Below, one piece after another: positions 1 to 6,526 of a stretch of DNA of 64,000 nt. Numbering within the stretch: position 1 is the first letter of the stretch; the number at the start of each line of letters is the position of its first letter. The notes beneath the pieces were generated by a model that had not been told where the DNA came from, searched no databases, and saw only the letters and a list, made by a program, of their open reading frames with translations. This stretch comes from JAKALX01 sp964508715. GTDB lineage: Bacteria > Chloroflexota > Dehalococcoidia > Tepidiformales > Tepidiformaceae. A program made the position numbers and the translations under genes. The stretch spans positions 65,209 through 129,208 of the forward strand of contig CAZDUX010000010.1 of assembly GCA_964508715.1 (NCBI GenBank), given 5' to 3'.

Positions 1-2
1 GC

Positions 3-704
3 TACCGGCATGAGTTCGGGCTCACCTACGAGCAGCTCGCGAAGATCGCGGTCGATCAGCGCACAAACGCGCTCGCGAACCCCAAGGCCGTATTCCGCAA
101 CCAGCCAATCACGATCGCAGACGTGCTCGATTCGCCGATGATCGTCGATCCGCTGCACATGCTGGAGATCGTGATGCCGTGTTTTGGCGGTGCGGCCGTG
201 GTGGTCACGAGCAAGGAGCGGGCAGCGCGGGGGCGAAACCGGCCAGCGTTCATCGTTGGCGGAGGCGAAAATACGACCCATCGGTCGGTCACCTACGAGC
301 CAGATTTCACGCATTCACCGATCAAGGCGGCAGCCGACCGGGCGTGGGCGATGTCGGGGCTCCAGCCTTCAGACATCGACCTCGCATCGCTCTACGACTG
401 CTACACGATCACCGTGCTCCTGACGATTGAAGATGCAGGCTTCTGCGCCAAGGGCGAGGGTCCGAAGTTCGTCGAGGAACACGACCTCACGTACAAAGGC
501 GACTTCCCGATGAACACCCACGGCGGCCAGCTCAGCTTCGGCCAGTCGGGTCTCGCGGGCGGCATGTCGCACATCACAGAGGCGTACCTGCAGATGACGG
601 GGCGTGCCGGCGACCGGCAGCTCGAGCGCTGTGACAACGTGTTCGTGAACGGAAACGGCGGAATCATGAGTGAGCAGGTCTCGCTGGTACTACGGGGGGA
701 GTAG
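3..704 (+). CDS. Thiolase-like protein (DitF/SCP-x type), 5' partial
   Basis: The last 233 residues of a thiolase-superfamily protein are present; the start lies before the window. The family either cleaves or condenses acyl-CoA chains, or acts as an aldolase on steroid-like side chains (Ltp2 type). Visible features are the YDCYTI segment near residue 135, the KGEGPKFVEE stretch, NTHGGQLSFGQ near residue 175, and a C-terminal VNGNGG segment. The canonical C-terminal thiolase cysteine is not obvious, which favours the non-canonical lipid-transfer/aldolase branch. The next gene starts 2 nt downstream and encodes the OB-fold partner that accompanies such thiolases. The family call is firm; the substrate is unknown. 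Confidence 0.88.
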   Translation, partial: YRHEFGLTYEQLAKIAVDQRTNALANPKAVFRNQPITIADVLDSPMIVDPLHMLEIVMPCFGGAAVVVTSKERAARGRNRPAFIVGGGENTTHRSVTYEPDFTHSPIKAAADRAWAMSGLQPSDIDLASLYDCYTITVLLTIEDAGFCAKGEGPKFVEEHDLTYKGDFPMNTHGGQLSFGQSGLAGGMSHITEAYLQMTGRAGDRQLERCDNVFVNGNGGIMSEQVSLVLRGE

Positions 705-706
705 GC

Positions 707-1123
707 ATGTCGAAATACCGAAAGAATCCAGTGCCCGTACCGGTGCCAACACCCGTGACACAGCCGTTTTGGGACGCGACGAAGGACCACCGGCTGCTGC
801 TACAGAAATGTGGCAACGGCCATGTCTTCTACTATGCCCGGACGCATTGCCCCGAGTGCCTCACGAACGAAGTGAACTGGGTGGAGGCATCGGGCCGTGG
901 CAAGCTCTACAGCTACACCGTGGCGAGGCGGCCGCAGTCGCCCGAGTTTGCGGAAGATCTCCCCTACATCATCGCCGCGATCACGCTCGAAGAGGGCCCG
1001 CGGATGACGAGCCTGCTGGTGGAGGCCGACCCGGACAACGTCGTGATCGATGGTCCGGTAGAGGTGGCGTGGGACGACCTGGATGGGCTCTCCATGCCCT
1101 ATTTTCGGCCGGTGAAGGCGTAG
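707..1123 (+). CDS. DUF35 zinc-ribbon/OB-fold acyl-CoA-associated protein
   Basis: This 138-residue protein has a rubredoxin-like zinc ribbon followed by an OB fold, the DUF35 architecture. Zinc ligands are C-x3-H then C-x2-C (CGNGH and CPEC, residues 36-50). The OB fold covers roughly residues 60-135. Family members bind CoA thioesters and form complexes with thiolase-like proteins, in some cases stimulating aldol cleavage (the Ltp2-ChsH2 pair). It starts 2 nt after the thiolase stop, so the two are surely co-transcribed and probably form one complex. The next gene has its own promoter. Confidence 0.88.
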   Translation: MSKYRKNPVPVPVPTPVTQPFWDATKDHRLLLQKCGNGHVFYYARTHCPECLTNEVNWVEASGRGKLYSYTVARRPQSPEFAEDLPYIIAAITLEEGPRMTSLLVEADPDNVVIDGPVEVAWDDLDGLSMPYFRPVKA

Positions 1124-1136
1124 TTCGATTGTCGTA

Positions 1137-1163
1137 CTAGCACTCTTGACATGCGAGTGCTAA
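1137..1163 (+). promoter_or_regulatory. CIRCE operator (HrcA binding site)
   Basis: The left arm CTAGCACTC (1137-1145) and right arm GAGTGCTAA (1155-1163) are separated by exactly 9 nt. This matches the CIRCE consensus TTAGCACTC-N9-GAGTGCTAA with one mismatch. The spacer contains a perfect -35 box, TTGACA (1146-1151). HrcA, the heat-shock repressor, binds CIRCE, so the fmdB gene downstream is predicted to be derepressed on heat or misfolding stress. HrcA itself is not in the window. Confidence 0.88.
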
Positions 1164-1175
1164 GGCGCGAACAAT
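1146..1175 (+). promoter_or_regulatory. Promoter of fmdB-type gene, embedded in CIRCE
   Basis: TTGACA (1146-1151) and AACAAT (1170-1175) are 18 nt apart. The -35 box lies wholly inside the CIRCE spacer, so repressor binding would block RNA polymerase directly. Transcription would begin near 1182, giving a leader of about 35 nt before the TTG start at 1216. Confidence 0.6.
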
Positions 1176-1215
1176 CGAATTGAGTGGTTTGCGCATCCTG
1201 TTCCGAGGTTTCCCC

Positions 1216-1530
1216 TTGCCTACGTACGAATATCACTGCCCTGCCTGCCAGGCGACATACGAGCTGCGGCAGGGCTTTTCAGCCGAGACGACCCATACCT
1301 GCGAGGAGTGCGGCAAAGGGATCGCCAAGCGTGTCCTCCACGCGCCGCCGGTAGTCTTCAAGGGGGGTGGCTGGTACGTAACGGACAGTCGCAGCAGGAA
1401 CCCGGCCGGGGCAGGTGAGTCAAAGGGCGAGAGCGGCTCTGAAAGTGACAGCGGGAGTTCCGCGGATTCGAGCGCAGCAACCCCTGCGGCATCGAGTTCT
1501 TCCGGGTCGGACGCGTCGGCCGCATCCTGA
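1216..1530 (+). CDS. FmdB-family zinc-ribbon regulatory protein
   Basis: The 104-residue product begins PTYEYHCPACQ after the start residue, the signature start of the FmdB putative regulatory family. Two knuckles, CPAC (residues 8-11) and CEEC (about 29-32), bind zinc. Residues 55-104 are Ser/Gly/Ala-rich and probably disordered. I chose the TTG at 1216 because the family starts at MPTYEY and a GAGG lies 7 nt upstream (1205-1208); a TTG at 1180 would add 12 unrelated residues. The molecular role of FmdB proteins is unsettled. Control by CIRCE ties this copy to protein-folding stress. Confidence 0.85.
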   Translation: MPTYEYHCPACQATYELRQGFSAETTHTCEECGKGIAKRVLHAPPVVFKGGGWYVTDSRSRNPAGAGESKGESGSESDSGSSADSSAATPAASSSSGSDASAAS

Positions 1531-1556
1531 CCTGCCATCACCCATTGCGACAATGA

Positions 1557-1584
1557 GCCGGGGCGCGCGACGCCCCGGCTTTTT
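1557..1584 (+). terminator. Intrinsic terminator after fmdB-type gene
   Basis: A perfect 9-bp stem GCCGGGGCG / CGCCCCGGC (1557-1565 with 1571-1579) with a 5-nt loop is followed by TTTTT. Confidence 0.9.
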
Positions 1585-1686
1585 GTTTGGTTCGCCTGGT
1601 GGGCTCGCGGCTGAAGCTCGTCAGCGGTACTCTCGAATGCGCAAACATCCCAGGTGGGTGACCTTTCGAGCCGGGGTAGCACAGGC

Positions 1687-2532
1687 ATGAGAGAAATCGA
1701 CGCAACGCAGATCACGGAAGTGGTCGCCCGCATGGCAGTGGAAGCGACGCACTTCCTGCCCGAGGATGTCGAGGGCGCCATCCGGAGTGCACGGCAGACC
1801 GAGCGGTCGCCGCTTGGGGTCCAGATCATCGACGAGATCCTGGAGAACGCTGAGATTGCACGGACGCGGATGCTGCCGCTCTGCCAGGACACGGGGCAGG
1901 CAGTAGTGCACGTGGAACTCGGCCAGGATGTGCACATCACCGGCGGTTACCTCATCGACGCGATCAACGAAGGGATTCGCAAGGGATACGGCGAGGGCTA
2001 CCTGAGGAAGTCCATCGCGGCAAGGCCCTTCAGCGCACGAACGAACACGGGCGATAACACGCCGGGCATCATCCACACGGAGATCGTTCCCGGCGACAAG
2101 GTGCACCTCTACTTCATGCCGAAGGGTGGCGGCTGCGAGAACATGAGCCGCTACCAGAACTTCCTGCCAGGCATGGGCAAGCAGGCGGTGATCGATTTCG
2201 TGTGCGAGACGGTAGATATGTCGGGCGGTAACCCGTGCCCGCCGCTGGTCATTGGTGTCGGTGTGGGCGGTACAGCCGAGAAGGCGATGGCGATGGCCAA
2301 GCACACCCTGTTCCGCAAGATTGGGTCGCGCCACAGCGATGAAGAAGTCGCAGCGCTGGAAGACGAACTCCTGGATGCCGTCAACGCGCTGGGCGTGGGG
2401 CCGCAGGCAGTCGGGGGATCAACAACCGCCCTGGACGTCTTCGTGGAGACGCATCCAACACACATCACCGCCCTGCCCGTCGCGGTCAACATCCAGTGTC
2501 ATAGCGCCCGCACCAGGGACGTGGTGCTCTGA
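1687..2532 (+). CDS. fumA: Fumarate hydratase class I, alpha subunit
   Basis: This is the 281-residue N-terminal (iron-sulfur) subunit of a two-part class I fumarase, which interconverts fumarate and malate in the TCA cycle. The three cysteines expected to hold the [4Fe-4S] cluster are in LCQDTGQ (near residue 61), GGGCENMS (about 148) and GGNPCPPL (about 183). The start is ATG 1687, giving MREIDATQ. The matching beta subunit lies 1.04 kb downstream, with a GNAT gene between them in the same operon. Tartrate dehydratase is the main alternative for this fold. Confidence 0.9.
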   Translation: MREIDATQITEVVARMAVEATHFLPEDVEGAIRSARQTERSPLGVQIIDEILENAEIARTRMLPLCQDTGQAVVHVELGQDVHITGGYLIDAINEGIRKGYGEGYLRKSIAARPFSARTNTGDNTPGIIHTEIVPGDKVHLYFMPKGGGCENMSRYQNFLPGMGKQAVIDFVCETVDMSGGNPCPPLVIGVGVGGTAEKAMAMAKHTLFRKIGSRHSDEEVAALEDELLDAVNALGVGPQAVGGSTTALDVFVETHPTHITALPVAVNIQCHSARTRDVVL

Positions 2533-2542
2533 GGCGCGAGGC

Positions 2543-3568
2543 GTGAAAACGGCGGCGGGTAGCAGCGTGCGTCTACGGGTCGCCGATGCGGCAAGCATCG
2601 ACCCGGCAAGCGTTGCCGAGGTGGTGAACGCTGCCTTCCGTCAGCACGCGCTGGTGACTACCGACCGGACTTCGGCAGCAGGAGTAACTGAAGAGATGGG
2701 CAGGGATGGCCTCTTCATCCTTGCCGAGGACGATGAGGGGCTCCTCGGGACGGCTCTCGTCAGGCCGTCACTCCACGTGGACAGCGACGGCATCGATGAG
2801 ACCGTGAATGAGCCCTATGCCGCATACATTGGACTTGTCTGCGTGGCCCCGCGCGCCGCTCGCTCGGGGGTCGGCAAGCAGGTGATGGCGCGGGCCGAGC
2901 AGCTTGCTGCGGAACGCGGGCATTCGCAGGCGACACTGGGCGCCGTTCGCGAGATGGGGAATGTCGGCTACTACGAGTCGCTTGGATACCGCATCGTCGC
3001 TTCCCAGGGGTTCGCGGCGGGGAAGTGGGGGCTCGCGGCCAACTTCGAGCACTGCACGATGGTCAAGGATCTCATCGTCATCCGTGAGGCGAGGCCAGAT
3101 GAGGCGGAGACGATCGCCGGGATCATCAACCGCGCGTACGAGGTGGAGGCATTCTTCAAGATTGGAGACCGCACCGACACCCCCGAAATCCGCGAACTCA
3201 TGAGCAGCGACACCTTCCTGGTAGCGGAATCGGGCGGGCGTCTCATCGGCAGCGTGCGGGTTTCACAACATGGCTCCGAAGGGCACTTCGCCATGCTATC
3301 GGTGGAGCCGGCGTTCAAGGGCCGGGGCCTCGGACGGAGGCTGGTAGCAGCCGCCGAGACGTGGGCGGTGAATCACGGGTGCACCGAGATGACCCTCGAA
3401 GTGGTGAACCTTCGCACGGAACTGTTCCCGTGGTACGCGAGGCTCGGCTACACCATCTACGCGACGGAGCCATGGCCGGAGGACAACAAGGAGCGGATCA
3501 GCCAGCCAGCCCACTTCGTGTTGCTGCGAAGGGACCTGCCGGGGTTGCCCGGCGAGGAGGAAGGATAG
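2543..3568 (+). CDS. Tandem GNAT acetyltransferase (two domains)
   Basis: The 341-residue protein has two GNAT N-acetyltransferase domains. Domain 1 (about residues 8-165) has the acetyl-CoA loop VAPRAARSGVGKQVM. Domain 2 (about 173-330) has SVEPAFKGRGLGRRL. Both glycine loops (R/Q-x-x-G-x-G/A type) look intact, so both may bind acetyl-CoA. The GTG start at 2543 follows GAGGCGCGAGG and lies 10 nt after the fumA stop. The substrate cannot be read from sequence. Its place between the two fumarase genes is unusual. Confidence 0.85.
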   Translation: MKTAAGSSVRLRVADAASIDPASVAEVVNAAFRQHALVTTDRTSAAGVTEEMGRDGLFILAEDDEGLLGTALVRPSLHVDSDGIDETVNEPYAAYIGLVCVAPRAARSGVGKQVMARAEQLAAERGHSQATLGAVREMGNVGYYESLGYRIVASQGFAAGKWGLAANFEHCTMVKDLIVIREARPDEAETIAGIINRAYEVEAFFKIGDRTDTPEIRELMSSDTFLVAESGGRLIGSVRVSQHGSEGHFAMLSVEPAFKGRGLGRRLVAAAETWAVNHGCTEMTLEVVNLRTELFPWYARLGYTIYATEPWPEDNKERISQPAHFVLLRRDLPGLPGEEEG

Positions 3569-3572
3569 CCCC

Positions 3573-4166
3573 ATGGCCGACTCAATTGCACTCACGACGC
3601 CACTGACGGATGAGATCATCGACCGCCTGAACATCGGCGACCACGTCACATTTTCCGGGGTGATTTACACCGCACGCGATGCTGCCCATAAGCGCCTGAT
3701 TGAACTGCAGAAACGAGGTGAGCCGCTTCCGGTGGATCTTCGAGGACAGGTTATTTACTACGTGGGACCGACGCCGCCACGTCCCGGCGCCGTGATCGGG
3801 TCGGCGGGACCAACGACGGCGATGCGCCTCGACCCATACACAGAGCCGATGCTGGAGCTCGGGCTCAAGGGGATCATCGGCAAGGGTGGCCGCGGACCGG
3901 GCGTCCGGGCGGCTATCGCCAGGCACCACGCACTCTATTGCATCGCAGTCGGGGGAACAGGCGCACTGCTGAACCGCCACATCAAGAAGGCAGAAGTGGT
4001 GGCCTTCGAGGACCTGGGGACCGAGGCAATCCGGCGGCTGGAGGTCGAAGGATTCCCGGCAATCGTCGTGAACGACTGCCGCGGGAACGACCTTCTCGAG
4101 CAAGGGAAGCAACAATACCGGACGAGTTCGAGGCCCATCCCGGCGGTGCAGTCACTCGGCGGCTGA
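3573..4166 (+). CDS. fumB: Fumarate hydratase class I, beta subunit
   Basis: The 197-residue product matches the C-terminal half of class I fumarases. Visible signatures are GDHVTFSGVIYTARDAAHK (residues 23-41), YVGPTPPRPG, GPTTAMRLDPYTEPMLELG and GIIGKGG. It completes the active site together with the alpha subunit encoded two genes upstream. AGGAAGG precedes the ATG at 3573. It is the last gene of the rightward fumA-GNAT-fumB operon. Confidence 0.9.
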   Translation: MADSIALTTPLTDEIIDRLNIGDHVTFSGVIYTARDAAHKRLIELQKRGEPLPVDLRGQVIYYVGPTPPRPGAVIGSAGPTTAMRLDPYTEPMLELGLKGIIGKGGRGPGVRAAIARHHALYCIAVGGTGALLNRHIKKAEVVAFEDLGTEAIRRLEVEGFPAIVVNDCRGNDLLEQGKQQYRTSSRPIPAVQSLGG

Positions 4167-4180
4167 GGGAAGCGGACCAG

Positions 4181-4249
4181 ACCTGCTGCTATCTGGATGG
4201 GAACGAGCGCGGCGGCCGGCTCCGTTCCCAATGCCGGGCCGCAGCAGGT
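4181..4249. terminator. Nested hairpins between convergent genes
   Basis: The outer stem ACCTGCTGC (4181-4189) / GCAGCAGGT (4241-4249) encloses an inner stem GGGAACG (4199-4205) / CGTTCCC (4223-4229). It sits between convergent fumB and the NnrS-like gene, so it may end transcription from both sides. There is no strong U tract. Confidence 0.45.
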
Positions 4250-4282
4250 GCTCACTCACCGGGGGTCCCGAAGGCTCGTGTC

Positions 4283-5602
4283 CTACCGCCCGCGGAGGCG
4301 TAGCTGGATTCCGCGGGCTGTCTGAAACGCGACTGTCGCCACCAGGATGAGTGCGACCATCGTCAGGCCACCAGCCGTGGCCAGGAACTGTTTGCCGACG
4401 TCACCGGGCGCATCGACGAAGAGCACCGGAAGCACCCGCAACGGCATCGCTACGATGAGCATGAGACAGCCAACCGTAAGGATATTCTCCCAGCGAATGA
4501 CCCCCGTACCGAAGCGGGCCAGGACGACATGGGCCATCGCTGCCATGAGCGGCAATACGAACCCAAGCATGAACGTGTGCCGAATTGCACCATCCTGGTA
4601 GATGGTGATGTCGCTGCCACCAGGAAGCAGGGCGACGACGATCAGCATGACGGAGTAGACCGTTGAGCCGGCCCAGGCGAGCGGAATGAGCCACTGGTAG
4701 CGCGGCTCGTGGAAGCCACGCCGGAGCGGAGAGAAGATCTGGAGCCACCAGGTGAACACAAGCAGGCCCGCGGCGAACAGGAGATCGCCAGCACGGACCA
4801 GGAAGTCGATGTCGGGGAGCGCACCGAGACCCTGGCCCGCCAGCCATGCGACGACCGAGACGTTGAGGAGGGCAAAGACCGTGGCCTGACGCCGTGGAGT
4901 CATCGGCGGGAGCGTGAGGTGTCCGACAAACGCGCGCAGCCCAACGGCAATGATGATATTGATCACGAACCCACGGAGGATGAGCTCAGCCACCGCATGT
5001 GATTCGACCGGGACCACGAATCCCGAATCGGCCCGCGCTACAGTCCAAACGCCAAGGATACCGGCTGCCGCGAGCCAGGCTGAACCGGCCCGGAAGAAGA
5101 GCGGCTGTGGTTCGACGGAGAGCGGATAGTGGTAACGGACGCGCCAGGCAAGAACAGCGAAGGCGACGGAACCAGCAGCAATGATTACTGCACCGGGAAC
5201 GAGGAGAAAACCGATAGTATCGGGCCAGGCCTGCCCGGCAGCTTCGATGATCGCGCCGGTCGCGAGAAGCCCCGGGACCCCTGCCCGTGCAAGCGGGGGA
5301 AACATCGGCCGCTGATAGAGCCGGGCAAGGAATTCGAAACTCAGGGCGACCACGAAGACGGAGACAAAGCCGGTGAGCTGCAGCCGCCCGTGTGCCTCGA
5401 CTACCTGCGTCCAGCGTTCGCTGGCGAACCCGGTTTCGAGGGCAGCGAGGATACCGAGGACCAGGCCGCCGAGTATCGCGATTGCGGCCGATGCCCCCAT
5501 CCATCCCGCGAAAAGCCAGAGCGCGCGCGGCCTTGCCATCGCTGCCGGCCGGGGTGCGGCGTGTACGTGGACGATTCGGATCTCGGCCTCGGAATGATGC
5601 AT
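4283..5602 (-). CDS. NnrS-like multispanning membrane protein
   Basis: The protein has about 439 residues and roughly 12 hydrophobic segments. Histidines lie next to membrane segments (EAHGRLQLTGFV, ESHAVAELILRGFV, RHTFMLGFVLP, AMAHVVLARF). This pattern resembles the NnrS family, which are haem/copper membrane proteins linked to nitric-oxide stress and denitrification. No denitrification gene is nearby, so the function is open. I prefer ATG 5602 (MHHSEAE), preceded by GAAGGTG; a GTG at 5659 would add 19 residues. A distant relative of haem-copper oxidase subunit I is an alternative. Confidence 0.6.
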   Translation of the reverse strand: MHHSEAEIRIVHVHAAPRPAAMARPRALWLFAGWMGASAAIAILGGLVLGILAALETGFASERWTQVVEAHGRLQLTGFVSVFVVALSFEFLARLYQRPMFPPLARAGVPGLLATGAIIEAAGQAWPDTIGFLLVPGAVIIAAGSVAFAVLAWRVRYHYPLSVEPQPLFFRAGSAWLAAAGILGVWTVARADSGFVVPVESHAVAELILRGFVINIIIAVGLRAFVGHLTLPPMTPRRQATVFALLNVSVVAWLAGQGLGALPDIDFLVRAGDLLFAAGLLVFTWWLQIFSPLRRGFHEPRYQWLIPLAWAGSTVYSVMLIVVALLPGGSDITIYQDGAIRHTFMLGFVLPLMAAMAHVVLARFGTGVIRWENILTVGCLMLIVAMPLRVLPVLFVDAPGDVGKQFLATAGGLTMVALILVATVAFQTARGIQLRLRGR

Positions 5603-5680
5603 CTGTGTCACACCTTCATGCTGGGGCCAGCCAAAGCTCATGGGAGTGACCGAGGTCACACCGCGCCCTGAATAGTCGCC

Positions 5681-6526
5681 TCACGATGGATGTCGAGAAG
5701 GCCGAAAGCGGCCGGGAGGCTCGAGCTGCCCATCAGTCACCGGCTGACAGGAGGGGCACCACGCAGTGTGGCGTATGTCGATGCCCTGGGGCGCAGTTCT
5801 CAGCAGCGTATGACAGCGGCGGCACGGCTGACCTCCGCGCATGTAGACGTACATCGTCGGGCGGCGGCGAAGGTTCAAGCTGTTTGGCTTACCCACGGAT
5901 GCGCGGAGAAGGGCACGTGCCTTCTCAATCATGGCGCGGATGAGGTCGTCATCGAGTTCGCCAACACGACGCCAGGGGTTGATGCCACAGTGGAAGAGCG
6001 TCTCGTTCTTCCAGATGTTTCCGACACCGGCCATGACGCGCTGGTCCATGATGGCATCGCCGATGGTGGTCCTGGCGAGACCGGGGGAGCGCAGCCGCCG
6101 AAACGCCTCCCCGGCATCGAAATCGTCATCCAGGAGATTGGGGCCAAGCCGGGCTATCGGCTCGTGGTAGGGGAGTGCGCGCTCCTCGATGAGTTCAATG
6201 ACCGGAGCACTGAAGTTGACGACGATAGCGATATCGGTTTGGAGCACGAGCCTGGCCTGCGACTCGGCGCGATCCCACGAGTCACCGGGCTGATAGACCT
6301 TCCAGGTGCCGTACATGCGAAGGTGACCACGAAGGGCGAGGCCATTGTCGAAGCTAATGAGCATGTTCTTGCCCTGCGATCGCACACTGGTGCACGTTGC
6401 ACCAACGATGCGATCCACCCGTGGTACCGGTCCAGGGCCATGGCTGCGTGCCGAACGGATGACCTGCCCTTCAAGGGCGGGCCGAATCTTCGCCGCGAAC
6501 CGGAAGAGCGCATCACCCTCCGGCAT
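5681..6526 (-). CDS. nei: Fpg/Nei-family DNA glycosylase (endonuclease VIII-like)
   Basis: The 281-residue enzyme starts MPEGD; the proline becomes the catalytic N-terminal nucleophile after methionine removal and the glutamate is the second catalytic residue. A helix-two-turn-helix region includes GVGNIWKNE, and a C-terminal zinc finger is CRRC...CPSC. It removes oxidised bases by glycosylase/AP-lyase action. The start at 6526 overlaps the last 14 nt of lhr, so the two are translated together. A lhr-nei pairing is also known from mycobacteria. Confidence 0.9.
   Translation of the reverse strand: MPEGDALFRFAAKIRPALEGQVIRSARSHGPGPVPRVDRIVGATCTSVRSQGKNMLISFDNGLALRGHLRMYGTWKVYQPGDSWDRAESQARLVLQTDIAIVVNFSAPVIELIEERALPYHEPIARLGPNLLDDDFDAGEAFRRLRSPGLARTTIGDAIMDQRVMAGVGNIWKNETLFHCGINPWRRVGELDDDLIRAMIEKARALLRASVGKPNSLNLRRRPTMYVYMRGGQPCRRCHTLLRTAPQGIDIRHTAWCPSCQPVTDGQLEPPGRFRPSRHPS

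Noticed and set aside
1637..1690. 17-codon leader peptide overlapping the fumA start
   Set aside because: It has no ribosome-binding site and would start upstream of or at the likely transcription start; no run of regulatory codons is present.
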